Source: Rotaria macrura
Taxonomy: Eukaryota > Rotifera > Eurotatoria > Philodinida > Philodinidae
NCBI GenBank assembly: GCA_900239685.1
Contig: OENT01000111.1
Location: 145,017 to 209,016 of the forward strand
DNA length: 64,000 nt
Direction of reading: 5' to 3'
The notes below the pieces were generated by a model. That model was not told the origin of the DNA. It did not search any database and was given only the letters and a program-made list of their open reading frames with translations. Positions within the stretch are counted from its first letter, which is position 1, and each line of letters starts with the position of its first letter. The translations under genes were made by a program, and so were the position numbers. Positions 27,301-40,343 of this stretch are shown here, piece by piece.

Positions 27301-27609
27301 TTTAGATTTCATTTTATGTATCGCATACTGGCATTGTTGCGTTTTATATTCGAATCAAATCATGTCCGTTGATACTATTCATGTCACGGCACGTTTGACA
27401 CGAAACGTCAAACAATATTTCCGTAGTTGACTGACATCGAGCGCCACCTTTCCATTTCGTTTACTCTGTACGAAAACTGAACGCATTTTTCGGAATGGTG
27501 CTTATATACGTATACATAGATATCTATCTGGCCTATCTCAATCATTTCGAGATTTCTTTGTTTTAAACAGAAAACACATTCAGTAGTATTTTGTATTTTT
27601 CTTGTAAAG
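24335..27609. other. 3.3-kb gene-poor stretch with microsatellites
   Basis: A TA run (about 24474-24487) is followed closely by a GA dinucleotide run (about 24502-24519). I found no consistent exon chain. A minus ORF at 26523-26705 begins MVAYVLIGIATGGFFSF, is hydrophobic and ends near a GTAAGC donor, but no partner exon was found. A plus ORF at 27145-27372 (MASKKIIKQKPPQ) is likewise unsupported. The last part should hold the 5' flank of CHAF1A. Confidence 0.35.
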
Positions 27610-30600
27610 ATGGACCCAGACAATAATGCTGTGCATAATACGAATTCATCGTCAGAAGAATGTATAATTCTCTCTTCGAATTCTCCAACACTAGTTCCTC
27701 CAACAGAAACGGAACCTGTCCAACCGTTAACACCAAAAGCTAGATTATCAAAGGTTGAATTTGTGAGTAAGACAAAGAAACTTCGGATTGAAAGCAATAA
27801 TGTTTTTTTATTTGTATAGATGCAACGAAAATCGGAACGAGACGCCAAAAAAGCAGAAGAAGAAGCAACAAAAGCTGAGGAAAAACGTCTCAAAGACGAA
27901 TGTATGTCGAAATGTTTGTCCGTAGAGAAATCATTTTTCTATTTGTGTAAATTCTAGTAAAAGCAAAGAAGGCTGCAGAAATCCAAGCAGAGAAAGTGCG
28001 TAAAGCAGAAGAACTTCAATTAGAGAAAGCTCGCAAAGCCGAAGAAAGAGCTCGCAAAGCTGAGGAACTTCAAATGGAAAAGGCACGTAAAGCCGAAGAA
28101 CTCAAATTGGAAAAAGCACGTAAAGCCGAAGAACTTCTATTGGAAAAGGCTCGAAAAGCTGAAGAACTTCTAATGGAAAAGGCACGTAAAGCTGAAGAAA
28201 AAATTCGAAAAGAAGCTGAAATTGCGTAAGAATTTTGATTTTTTATGTTTCCTCATTCGTCATTTTACACTATTCTTATATCAGAAATAAAAAAGCCGAA
28301 CTAATTCAGAAAAAGGAACAAAAACAAGCAGCAGCACAAAAACAAGAATTGGTTCATAAACAAATGGCAACATATATGGATAGATATTTCAAGCCAATCG
28401 ATAAATCTGCACAAGTAAGAGTTGATGTCGATTCATGATTTCTATTGCTACAGGTTAGTAGTTTGTTTAAGTGATGCTTATCGGTTCTATGCATTGAGAC
28501 AATATTCAGATTTGGAAGTACTGTAGTTGTCCGAAAATTTCCTTAGATGATATTAATGTTGTCAGTTAAAGTTAACCGAGGAATTCGGTGTTGTTCTTGT
28601 ATTGTGTACCTCTGCACCATCAGTAACTCGTGAAAAATGAACCAGCTACGTGCTAATCATTAGGAGAACGTCATTATAAATAGAAATGTTTAGTTCATGT
28701 TCTATTAGGAATTACTCATTACTAATGTATCAATAGTGTTAAAATCCCGGTGAAGAAAGAAGCAGTAGGTTTTTGTTACATCTATAAACGAACCTTTACT
28801 TTTATTATTCATATTTTTAAACGTAGACTCTCTTCATTTATATGATACTTACAGAAATTATCAACGTATTACTGAAGAACGTTTTGATTTCATTCTACAT
28901 GTTTGCATTCATTTATATAAACCATAGAGAAATGATACGAACTATTTTGAATAATGATATGTATTGGAGAATAGTCGAACATACTCAGCAAGTTCATGTA
29001 AAACATATTATCTATGGTTGAACCATAATCTAGAAATATCACTGCAACAGATCACCATCAGTTTTAGGTTAAAGGTCAAAAGTTATTGCTTTCTATTCAA
29101 TCATTAAATTAAATTTTCTAGAACTGTTAGATGATTGGTTCACGTATCATAGCATGATTTTAAAACAAAGCAAAGTAAATTCATGCTAAATTTTTTACGA
29201 TCAATGATTAATCAATGCTATCGTAGTTTTGTGCTAGATAACAGTTTTACTGTCGGCAGAAAATGGAATGTACTTCTGTTGTTTACTGTGCACGTTTCGG
29301 ATAACACCATGATTTTCCGCTTTAGACAACATATAGAGAAATCGTGTTTATGACGATTTAACACTATCATGCCGCTGAATGCTTTGATTGTTTTCTATAG
29401 TGTGAAAAATAATCGTTTATATCGATGTCTGATTAATTGTAGAACATAGATAAAATCATATTTTTTCTGATCTCTATATGTGAATATTGATTCGAACAAT
29501 CTTATACTTCCATGGGCCTTTCGATGGTTGCAGGACTGGAAGTCGACATGTCTTTCACTAGAAGTTTCGGAAGATTTTTTATAGCATCCTGCCTGATAGA
29601 ACTGAAGTGCTTATGCCTTAGTATCGACTTATCTAATTTTCTTTTGCTATTTGTACAGAGCTGAACATTCGAGATTATTTCACAATCATGAATTGCAGCA
29701 GATAAAACAGTTTTGATATAATTCTTTACTTATTTCAGAAAGATGCACAATCATCGACGGGCTATGTTAGCAAAATCATTCAACGATCAACAGATATTTT
29801 CGATCAACTGGTTTCAAAACAAGTACTTGTTCTTTTTTGCTTTATTACGTGCTCATTTGACTATACTCGTCATTTGACAGGATGTCAACTTCGTATCCGA
29901 TATACTTGACAACATAAAATCCATGAAAAAACTCGATATTGAAATTAATCCACGACCACGTTTGAACAGGTTTAATTATTTATTTTCGTTTGTTCTTCTT
30001 AATTAAATCAATATGTACGTTCGATTTATTCATCTAGTGATTCGAATAGTTGTCATTTAATAACTACCACAGCAACAACAACAACTACTACAGAAAATAA
30101 TTCATATGTATTAAAAACTCGATACATACATTTTCCAGAAAAATATTTTAATCGTCCACCATACTATGGAACATTTAAAAAAGCTTTAAGTATCAATATT
30201 AATCCATTACAACCAGATGCATCTATTGACAACGTACGTTGCTTCTTCGTCGAAATAATCCATAACCTATTTCACACATGGGTTTTTTTCGAGTAGGTTG
30301 ATTATACAATTGATTCAGAAGGTGAATGGGAAGAACCATGCAAAGATGGCGAAGAACTTCATTCCGATGCTGATGATTTAAGTGATTCAGAAACCGTGGA
30401 TAGTGAAAGTGATACTGATTCATTTATTGTACCGCATGGTCATTTATCAGATGATGAATTAAACGAAGATGAACAGCAACAAGTAAACAAAGATAAACAA
30501 CAGACTTCGTATGTTAATTGTACTAATCTTCTCTTTTTTTCTTCAGTCTACATCAACAAAACAAGCTCGTGAAGCAGCTAAAACTCATGTGTGGGATAAG

Positions 30601-32445
30601 AAAGTAGCACGTTTAAATCAACAACGAGAACTAAAACCTTTGTTTGGTTGTATTTATGATCCAACGTTAGATGAAAACTCTAAATTTGAATTATCAAACT
30701 ATCTACATCAATTTCAAGTGAGCTTTGATTTCAAAAACAAGAAAAACATTTTCATTTTGATATATATTTGGATTTATTCTAGAGAATTCTTGTGCCCAAG
30801 GAAGTCATGCAACGTACTGAGCAAGAGGATAAAGAACATGATGCGAATGATGAAACAACGTCGAAAGATGATAAAGCTAAAAAAGTATCAAGAAAAAAAT
30901 CGTCAACTTCTAAAAAAGGTTATTCAAAAAGATTTTTTTTCTAACAACAGATGATGAGAAGAGATTTCTTTAGCAAACTATAAAATAACTCAAAACAATA
31001 ATAATCATGCCAACTACACTATAATATTCAGTAGATAAAGTTGTAAACGACATATATACTATCTAATAAGGAAAACAAAAAAAAAGAGTTTTTCTGTATT
31101 TATATTCATGAGAAAACTTTGTAAAATCTGAGGAATAATATCGGAATTTCCTATGATTCACAACGAAATTTAATAAACGAAGAAAATGTTGTTCTGTATG
31201 AAAGTTTGTAGATGAAAATGTAACAGTAAATTAATCGCTCGATTGTTCATACTTCACTACGATAACGTCTATTGTACGCTTATATTAATCATATTATCGA
31301 GAAAATGAAATTTATTTTAACAAGTTCTTTTCTCTGTTGGATGTATTATTTTTCTTATAGGATCTATACGATTTTAAGAGTTATTGTCATCAGACAGTGT
31401 CTTTTCTAATCAAAGTTGCTTTGCTAAAATTTCAGCCTTGAATGAAAAATCAAAATTTTTCTAATCGATCGCAGATTTCCCAATCATTTTAGCATCAGAG
31501 AAATATCGTATATACTGAGTCGATCGCTATGAAAGAATCCCCAAGATCTAAGTCGGACAATTCTCTGTCGAGAGGTTTCTATTCTCAATTGTTCAACTGT
31601 AAAAGTAATTGTCAATTAGATTCGTGTTTTATTCGAACATTGTTGTGATGTCTTGAGAAATGTGTACGGTACAATATATTTACTCATTCCCAATAAACAA
31701 ATCGTATCGTAATATCAACTACTAGAACGGATTTAAAAGAATCGTATTGTTAATATGATAAGTATATTAGTAAAGTAGATACTTACCTTCTTTTTTTGTA
31801 TGTCTATCAGTTACTATAATCGTTTACAGTTCATATCAATCGAAGATTTTAAGATTCAGTTTTGGACTATGGATTTCTTTAATCTTAAAATGTTCAACAT
31901 TTTTAACTTCACCTGAGATATTTGACAATTAAAATACAAACATTATTTCTAGAAAGCATAAAACATCGTAGACATATTTCATAACGATTAGATGTAACGA
32001 ATATTTTGATTTTAGGTGCAACGACGGCTAGTACAACTACCGCTGATCAACAACAACCAGTGCCGCCGAATAATCCTTTAATAGCCACGCCAACAGTTAA
32101 ACGAAGTGGTTCAGTATCCAATATAGTCGAAGGAGCATCACCATCGAAACGTCGTAAAATAAATTCTAATGAAAATTGTTCGCTAATCGATGATTCCGAT
32201 GTAATTATGGGTAAGTTTAAAAACTTCTCTGCCTATTACAATGAACCATCGATGTTCTTTCACTTTTGTTTAAAGCAGACGTCGAAGGCTTGAATACAAG
32301 TAAAACAAACGTGTTAGAAGATGCAAGTAATGTTTCAGATATAAAATCTTCTCCACTTACAATCATTTCCAACGATGAAATTAAATTTGAAAGTACACCA
32401 ATATGTACACTTCTTGTACCAAAGCGAAAACATCCACCTGCATAA
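27610..32445 (+). CDS. CHAF1A: Chromatin assembly factor 1 large subunit (p150)
   Basis: Twelve exons: 27610-27762, 27820-27901, 27958-28225, 28285-28414, 29739-29822, 29881-29969, 30038-30233, 30297-30482, 30547-30717, 30783-30918, 32016-32210 and 32279-32445. All phases agree and give 618 residues (human 956). CAF-1 deposits new H3-H4 on replicated DNA with PCNA. A Lys/Arg/Glu-rich (KER) coiled region of 11-residue repeats (EKARKAEELLL type) spans roughly residues 55-180. Then come RYFKP, HFPEKYFNRPPYYGTF, the acidic domain DYTIDSEGEWEEPCKDGEE and SFIVPHGHLSDDE, all typical of p150. The C-terminal part is shorter than in vertebrates. Introns 4 (1.3 kb) and 10 (1.1 kb) are long. An acceptor (TTTTAAACAG) lies 39 nt before the ATG. 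Confidence 0.93.
27958..28225 (+). repeat. 33-bp coding minisatellite in CHAF1A exon 3
   Basis: The exon is mostly tandem copies of an 11-codon unit reading approximately KARKAEELxLE, about six or seven times with small variations; one copy is shortened (RARKAEEL). Third positions vary (GCA/GCT/GCC, CGT/CGC/CGA), showing that the copies are not recent identical duplications. It encodes a long charged helix. Confidence 0.8.
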
Positions 32446-32715
32446 TGTTTATTATTCTAGTCGAATATGATGTCGATATAGTATTCATCTGTATTTGTAT
32501 ATACGCTTTATTATAAAACATGAATCTCTACACATTATTTTTTTTGTCTCTATTTGATAAAAATAACAAGCATACAACTGATTTGTTTCTTGTGGTTCTA
32601 TATTAGTTGATATTTCTTTTTCTGTCCTGTCCTTGCAAACAGTTTTTTTTATATTTCTCTATTGATAAAAAAAAGAGGAGAAATGAACAAGAATACATAT
32701 ACATCTGTATACTTA

Positions 32716-32748
<33 letters not shown>

Positions 32749-33161
32749 CTACATATGTGAAATTTATTGTTGAGAATAAAAAAAGAACAAGAATTATTTT
32801 GAATTGTTTTGTTGGAAGATCATGTCTTTTTTAACATATGAAAAATGTCTTTATTTTTCATTGTAGTCTTCTCATGTAGATTAAGGACGAAAAAGAAACT
32901 GAAGAAAAAAAGAAAGAACGAATGAAAAAAAGGACACATCTGTGTTCCTCCTTCGAAAATAATACCCATTTGTATTATTTCTAGTTTTTACTGCGCATTC
33001 TTCTTGCCTCATTCTTTCACATAGGATTTACCTTGGTTATCAATAATCATGAAGCAATCAATTTAAATGAACGTAACGCTTGAATAGTTCGTCCTACGTT
33101 GTCATTTTTCTTTCATTTTCATCTTTATTCTTTTAACAGATAACTATACTAGAGAAGTATA
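32446..33161. other. Intergenic DNA with a TA microsatellite
   Basis: A degenerate TA/TACA repeat occupies about 32700-32756. A splice-acceptor-like TTCTTTTAACAG ends at 33139, 22 nt before the next start codon. Nothing else was recognised. Confidence 0.45.
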
Positions 33162-33647
33162 ATGACGAAAACGACTACGATTTCCCTTTCCGGCATTGAC
33201 GAAAAAGATGAAGATCTCTACCATATGACAACTATTTTTCGACGTCATTCAAAAGGTCCAGTGATGTTTAATGGATGTTCACCCTCGGGCGATGTTATTA
33301 TTATTGATAACATAAGTACAAAAAAGCAATATGATTTAACAGGATGGTCGATTGAACGAGAGACAGATTCTCAACCATTACTTATATATGTATTTACAGA
33401 TCAAATTATTCTTCCTCCATTGACAACAATAGAATTATGGTCAAGTACAGCAACGCCCATTCCTATAACATCCGAAACCCAAGAACAGCTACCACATCAA
33501 TCATTTGTTTCTATTAAAACCGAGTTATCAACATGGAATAGTGCCCGACAGTGGAGTGTTACACGATTATACGATAACGTAGGACATGAAAAAGCTATTT
33601 TCTCACATCGAACAGTATCACCAGCAGATAAAGAAAAACAAGAATAG
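33162..33647 (+). CDS. Stand-alone lamin-tail-domain protein
   Basis: A single uninterrupted exon encodes 161 residues. The segment from about residue 32 to 145 fits the lamin tail (LTD, Ig-like) fold: GPVMFNGCSPSGDVIIIDN, then LTGWSIERETDSQPLL, a YVF strand, LPPLTTIELWSS, and a late Trp pair (TWNSARQWSVTRLYD). Lamins and intermediate filaments normally put this domain after a long coiled-coil rod; here there is no rod, no CaaX box and no room for them. The N-terminal 30 residues are polar and contain FRRHSKG. The function is unknown; a nuclear or cytoskeletal scaffold role would be inference. An acceptor lies 22 nt upstream, so the ATG is probably the true start. An upstream coding exon cannot be excluded. 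Confidence 0.75.
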   Translation: MTKTTTISLSGIDEKDEDLYHMTTIFRRHSKGPVMFNGCSPSGDVIIIDNISTKKQYDLTGWSIERETDSQPLLIYVFTDQIILPPLTTIELWSSTATPIPITSETQEQLPHQSFVSIKTELSTWNSARQWSVTRLYDNVGHEKAIFSHRTVSPADKEKQE

Positions 33648-34678
33648 ACAGAGAGAAAAAAACCGATAAATATTTTATCAGATAACCTTAAAACAATGTC
33701 GCCGCTACATTGACTATTTACTTAATTTTAATCTTATTTTATTTAACAAAAATTAAATGTCATCAAAATAAAATTTGATATTCATTCATTAATTAACATT
33801 TTATATTCCTATCAAAATGTTTTTGTTCAAACAGATCTTCACAACATAAATGTTGATTGGTGACAGATTTCTCGAGGGATTTTAAATGTTCGAGGATTCT
33901 TTATAAACTATCGATATTGATTTATTTTTCTCGATCCAATCTGAGAAAGTTGAAATATTTCGTATTAATCGTTACTATTGGTCGTTATAATAGGTGTGTT
34001 TACAGTTTACTCTTATTCATTTTTCTTACTCTAAGCTTACTCAAAACTGATGCTTCAGGACAGGCAAAAAGAAAGCCTACAACAGAAATTTCTTCTGAAT
34101 TTAATACATTTTTTTATGTAGCTACATATGGTGTGCCACGTCTCTAACTGGCTTCGAGCTTTGAGAGATATCGTGGAAAATTTTATTTCATAAAATATTA
34201 TTAACATATTAAGTTGGTACATGTTTGTGAAAATGACTGACATAAGTAAATTAATTAGTTATTCTTTCGAACAGATATTCATTTTATCAGTTGTTGAGCT
34301 CATCGAAATTTTCGAATATTGATTTAATATTTTTCTTCGCGTCTATCGACTATGTTACGACCATACAAATTTAGACGTTTGTGAGGCAATTAAAATTATT
34401 TTTTTCGTCCAGAAAACTTAGAAGCCTTATGTGTTGTAATTTTACTGAAGCTGAAAGAAAAATCAATCAAGAATATTGTAATTTTCAAACAACACAAAAA
34501 CGATGATGATGATTACTCAAGAGCATATAAAACATGTGCGTACTCTAGTTTTTATAATCATTCGTTCATTTTATTCAACAATGCTTAGTATTATTCGCCG
34601 ATGATTTTGAAAGTATCATCAAACGAATTTTGACATTTGTATCGATGAATTTTTACGATCATAACTAAATATTCGACT
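33648..34678. other. Convergent intergenic DNA
   Basis: This lies between the plus-strand lamin-tail gene and the minus-strand PA28 gene. An AATAAA-like AAAATAAAATTT near 33766-33777 could end the former. ORFs at 33857-34147 and 34055-34243 overlap each other and match nothing I know. Confidence 0.4.
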
Positions 34679-35290
34679 CTAAAAATAATTATTGACATGT
34701 TGGTGATGAAATGATTGTCTAGTGATCAAATCTTTATTTTTTGTTAATATATTGCATATGCGTAAAATGTATGATTTAATTTCAATAAGCATTAATTTTA
34801 AATTTCTATGTAATTGATGATCAAGATTAAATATTAAATGATAATTGTCATCGAATTCTGGTCGTTTAAATAGTTCTTTATTAGCTATAGCACGTTGTTC
34901 ACGATAATCAACAATTTGACTCATGTATGCAATACAATTCGCTTTCATGGAAGCTATTTCATCAAGTATGTCATTTTGTACAACAATACAAAAATCATTA
35001 CTGTCACTATATGATGGAATTTCTAATTCTAACCAAACACTTAAATGTTCAACTATTTCAATAAAATTTCTTAGATAATTTTGAACAGATTGAATAATTG
35101 AATTCAAATGAATATTTGACGATTTAGTATTTTCAATATTAATAATTTCATTATTTAAGTAAGAATCATTCTTAAGAAAATTTTCAATATCATTTGCATG
35201 TTCGACAAGATTCATTAGAGACTTTTCAGCTTGTTGCTTTATATTTGTATAAAGTTCAGTAAATAGGGTATTATTTTTGTCAATATCCAT
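34679..35290 (-). CDS. Proteasome activator PA28/REG family subunit
   Basis: A single exon of 203 residues, starting at MDIDKNNTLFTELY. The frame is open another 20 codons upstream, but this ATG fits the family N-terminus. PA28 proteins form heptameric rings that open the 20S proteasome independently of ATP. The C-terminal half is clearly PA28-like: HLSVWLELEIPSYSDSNDF corresponds to vertebrate TLKMWIQLLIPRIEDGNNF. Next comes QNDILDEIASMKANCIAYMSQI, then the activation-loop region DYREQRAIANKELFKRPEFDD. It ends in an aromatic tail (VNNYF) comparable to the TLY end of REG-gamma, which inserts into proteasome pockets. It most resembles PSME3, but the family member is not certain. It starts 126 bp after the POLD2 stop on the same strand. 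Confidence 0.85.
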   Translation of the reverse strand: MDIDKNNTLFTELYTNIKQQAEKSLMNLVEHANDIENFLKNDSYLNNEIINIENTKSSNIHLNSIIQSVQNYLRNFIEIVEHLSVWLELEIPSYSDSNDFCIVVQNDILDEIASMKANCIAYMSQIVDYREQRAIANKELFKRPEFDDNYHLIFNLDHQLHRNLKLMLIEIKSYILRICNILTKNKDLITRQSFHHQHVNNYF

Positions 35291-35416
35291 GAATTTATTT
35301 TTATCTTTAAGTTTTTTGTTTTCTTTACAATATGAACATATGTAGAACAAAAAAGGAACAAATGAATGTCTAGTTTATATCTAGATAGAGCGCCAGTTTA
35401 ACAAAAAAGAAATGTT

Positions 35417-38400
35417 CTATTGATTTATTTGTGGTATTTCATTTTGAAATGATATTTCGTGACAATCGAGTGTACATAAATTTACAGCAATGCACGAATT
35501 CGATTGAGCAAAATATGGAATACAGATCAGACGAACTCGAATATCATGTGGACCTGAAACAAAGTCGACACTATGCTTTTATTCAGTGGATATGAACAAT
35601 TAGAACCGGTTAATTCAATGTTAATCTTGAAAGATCGAAATAATTTCCTATGAACATTCTAACAATTATGTTTAGGTTTATATCGATTGATTACCGAAAT
35701 CAATGTGCTCAGTAACTTCTAAAATCCTTTCCAGATTCTACCATGGAGACTTCTAGAATCTATTCAACGGGTCTCACTCCTCGTACTCTCCCATTCAAAA
35801 ATTCTTCAAATTGCTCGCTCATACGTATCTTAGATTTCTATGTTCGATTGGAATACATTTTAGAGAGTCCACTGCTGTCCTCTTTTACTTTGACAAGTTT
35901 TAATTTTCGCACACAGTACAACCAATCAGGCTTGCCTTGCGTACTACAAATAGAAGTTTCTACTTTTAGTTTTCTATTCCCGACGAATGAATGTGATGTT
36001 TCGATAGGACCCATTATCATACTGAGTGAAAATGTTACAACTTTTTAAAATCGAAACATCGGGAAAATCTATCATGTAGAAGTTAATGGAATCTTACAGA
36101 AATAACAGATATTTTTCTAAGAAGCCGGTACCATCAAGAGCTTTTCTGATGGTTCTTCTATATAAAAATAGATAGAAGACCTAGATCCATATTAAGAATA
36201 ACGGCAAAACTTCAACTCTAACTTGTTCTCGTTCGTGAATTATAAAACGAGTCAGTGCTCAATTCCAAAATGTTAACTACAATCTAGACGTCTTTTAATT
36301 TGTCGGAATGCTTGGGAAAGAAGAATCAATAAATAATAATGATACCTTGAAAGACACGAGTTTCAAATTTTGGTTGATTTCCAGCAAAAAAAACATGTGG
36401 CGTATCGTTGATAATAAGTGGATCATTTTTCACATATGGGTAACAACCTAAAATATCGAGACTAATTTTCTAGTTCGATAATGATTTTGTAAAACTAACT
36501 CAATGTATCTGGACATGTAGGGGCGATAGCACTCCATTTAAGACAATTTTCAAGTATCTGAACACGATTATCAATAGTGGATTGCAGATCAATATCATCT
36601 AGATTTTGTCCTGATGTTCCCAAAAAACTAATAATATATAAATGTAAACGTATTGATAGAAATAGAAAAATGCCACAGCACTTTGGATTACCGAACAGCA
36701 CCAATTTGAAACTCATATGGATTGGTAAGACAATGTGTTGTCTTGCGTTTACTCGACGATGGAAACATACATGGATGTAATGGTTGCTGTGGCAGCATAT
36801 GACAACTTAAACAAAGAAAACTGTGAGCGAACATTTTAAACTTTATCTTGTCAAAGTACCTTGGATCGTTCACCCCTGGCATAATATCAATATCAGCTGT
36901 TGCCTAAAAAATTCAATGGTTACAACAACAACAACAGAAAACCAATCAAAAACGAAGAAAAACAAAATTCCTACAGCAATTTTATCAAATAATTCATCAA
37001 TGCTATGCATCGCTTCAACACTACTGGCAGCCATTTTTCTTGTTAGATACTTTGCCTTAAAACGAATAAATGATTATTCTTAGTTGAATAATTAGCAACA
37101 TACTACTAACTTGATTTGTTGTATCTTTCAAACGATTTGAACTTTCGATTAAATTACCAGCGACAACAAATCGAATAACATTGCTTAAAATAAATTTAAC
37201 TTGTTCAGATTTAATATTAGTCGGTTGTGTCAATGAATTAACAAGATTTTCAAGCTGATCAACAATAGTTGATGTTTCAGATAAGAGAAAGCCCGATGCA
37301 AATAAAATGTATCTATGAAATATATGATGAAATATAAATCCTACCATCACAATATCTTATCTTACTTGTCTTCTTTTAATGGTGATAGTTGTTTTGGGAT
37401 CGCGAGATCCTTGAAACAATAATCTTTAACAATAAATACACCTTTGTCATCTTCATAACCATGGACTGCCATAACAATACCTATATTTAAAAGAATACAT
37501 ATGTATGAATATTGATTCTAACTATGCATTATAAAGAAGATTTACGGGTTCCTGAAGTATTAACAATAAGTCACACGTTTTCACACAACGACATTCTCAG
37601 TGTTTCAATTGTAAATGAGCAAAAACTATTGTGAAAACACTTGGAAATTTACGAAGGAGTATTATCAACTCAAAAACTAGATTTCAATCGAGGTGATTAC
37701 CATTCGATCGACCATAATAAATAATGAAAAATATTTATTCTAATTGTCTTCTTTCTTGCTTTCTATTGTTGAATCATGTGCATTGACTAGTCATGAAAAA
37801 TATCTGAAAAATTTTAACCTGAATAACCTATCCTTGGTAACAATGATCATTCACTAATCAATGTACTAGATTTTTGATCCGAACATGATATCGATTGAAT
37901 CGATGCAAAACAATTACATACTGTGGATAAACATAAAAAACATAGATTCTTGAACATCTTTAAAAGCAGTACTTTTCGTGGCTATGGTTTCAAATCATTA
38001 GATCGATTTCTATCGTGAAATGAAATCGAAGCATTTTCTACTTTCACTAATTAAGATAACAGCAAACTAATATTCTTTTCGTATCGAAGGATAGACACCA
38101 TGACAAGTTGTAACAAATTTTCGAGGAGAAAAATGTTGCTTGTTAAAACTTGTACATATGAAAATATTTAATTCGACAGTCGAAAATCAGTTGCCAAAAA
38201 GAAGATGGCAGCATTTTACTTCTACTACGATAGTAATCTTTATAAACTCATTTGCTCCGAGCTATATTTCAAAAGAATGATCTTTTAGTGTGAAGTTCAT
38301 ACCGTGATATAGATTGCAAAAGTTTGCATGCTCCTTCTAAATAGTAAAGAGTTAGTTTGCAGACTGAATTCAACTGTCCAGACTTTTATCAACAACTAGT

Positions 38401-39693
38401 TCAAAGAGGAACGATAACATATACACTACCGAAAAAACAAACATCGAAAAACTAAATCAAATAACACTTTTCACTAGTCGCCATGACCGATTGAATGGCA
38501 ATAACTTTATCCTGGTGAGCCAGTTGAGAACTTTTTCTTTTGATTAGTTGTGTTTTTTCATCATTTCTCAAATCATTCTAACAAAATGAAATAATATCGA
38601 GTGAATAACTAATGACTTGATTATATTCGAAAGCCAAGTATGTCTCTCTGATCCTGATCGAAATATAAAATTTACATTCTAGTCTTTGAATTCCTAATCG
38701 TTATTGATAGTTAGATCGAAATAATATGAATCATGAAGTATATATAGTAAACTAAAGATTCTTCGAAAACTTGTTGAGTTCAACAAAAAGGTATAGGATT
38801 TTTGTTGATTTTGTGGTTTTTTTTTTGCATTCAATCGACTTGTATTGTGTTAGTTGGTCATCTATCTAGTTATGTTCCACAAGAGAATGAAATAATCAAA
38901 CGTACCAGTTACAAATTGACTAATATCAATATCTCCACTGAGTTCGATTCTTTGAGTTTCTTCTTCAAGTATTAATTTGTCCGTTGTATCCACATAACGT
39001 TTACGAGGTGGTTGCAAATTAAATCCATTCTAAGAATATGAAGAACAAATTTATTACCAAAAACCCAAACGAACGAGACGATCTCTAGTTACTTCAGTTG
39101 CTAATTGTTTAACAATACTTGGTTTTAAAATCATTTGTTTAAATAGAATTCCAATAAGAATACATTCTTCATCTAATATGAGATCATTCATTTTTTTAAT
39201 TGGTATTTTTGAATCTAGAATATTTTCGCATGTGTCAGAAAATTTGCTTTTTCGTTTATTCCTATTGAGTAAACAAACCCCAATGATTTTCAGCTGCTGA
39301 TGTAACTGCTTTTCGCATTGATCCTAGACGTTCAGCATACAGATGAGCATACTGAACATCAAAATTACGATTTGTTAATAGAAATCGATCTGATAGATTA
39401 ATCCATCCAGTTTCGTGAGCTGGCTCAACATGATTCGTCGCTGCTGGGCATACAATAACTGACGGTTTCTTTGGTGAAATCTCTGTTTTTACTGATACAA
39501 CTGTTGTTGAAGTGGACTCTGCTGGTACCCATGAAGGTGGCAACGTTGGAATTTCTTTTTCTTTTTTCACTTCCTTTGCTTCGATTATTGACGATGGTTT
39601 AGATTTAGGCGCTGCTGGTGCATTACTCGTTGACTGTGCAGGATTCTTGAAAAATGATGTAATTGATTTTTGATTCTTATTCGTTTTTGACAT
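35417..39693 (-). CDS. POLD2: DNA polymerase delta subunit 2 (p50) with N-terminal PIP box
   Basis: Eleven exons: 39693-39279, 39214-39093, 39029-38906, 37480-37366, 37312-37111, 37055-36975, 36903-36860, 36805-36692, 36627-36500, 36447-36346 and 35553-35417. Phases agree throughout and give 527 residues (human 469). p50 is the scaffold of polymerase delta, with an OB fold and an inactive phosphoesterase domain. Matching blocks include FDVQYAHLYAERLGSMRK, ILIGILFKQMILKPSI, VKDYCFKDLA, DIMPGVNDP, LPQQPLHPCMFP, FLGTSGQNLDDI, PHVFFAGNQPKF and a final VNLCTLDCHEISF. The N-terminus is about 60 residues longer than in human and contains QKSITSFF (residues 8-15), a canonical PCNA-interacting motif. 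Intron 3 is 1.4 kb. Confidence 0.93.
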
Positions 39694-40343
39694 AATTATT
39701 TAATGCGAAAAATCTTAAAATAAAAACACGTATATTTAAAAACTCACACAAATAAAATAAGGTGCTTATGATTTTCTGAAAATAAATACACAATCTTTCT
39801 GCATTTAAGAAAAGAACAGATACAAAAAAAAAATGTCATTCTATAATGTAGTCGATATTTTCAAACAAAAGCATTGCTGTAAATAAATTCTCGCTAATGA
39901 TTGAAGTCGTTATGATGTTTCGTTTGACATCACTATCCATTGATCACTACCCTATAAGTGTAAGAAAAATGAAAAAGAGATAAAAATGCATGTAAAACGA
40001 AAAATAAACAAATAACAAAGGAAACATGTTTTTTTTTCACATAGCTAGATTATCATAAAATGTTTTTTTTATTCAAATGTTCAAAACTTAGAATATAATA
40101 AAAAGGAAATCATTAAAACAATGCTTTGATTTCCGAACTCAGATAATATCTTATGAGTATCAAACATTATCCTAATAAGAAAAGAAAACAATAGGATACT
40201 TGATTAATGACCTATAACAAATGTTAACACAATTGATTAAACATATTCGAGGAAGAAAATGACATTAATACTTAGTCACGCTATATAACGCAAAATATGT
40301 TTAAATGACCACTTAAGAAATTATAAAACGGATGTAATTCTAA
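39694..40343. other. Intergenic DNA between SAMHD1 and POLD2
   Basis: A TTTTAAG acceptor-like site ends at 39714, 20 nt before the POLD2 ATG. AT-rich homopolymer runs are present (for example near 39822-39831). No gene is seen. Confidence 0.4.

Noticed and set aside
27408..27893. 161-codon minus ORF
   Set aside because: It lies antisense over CHAF1A exons 1-2 and the upstream flank; the plus-strand gene is clearly supported.
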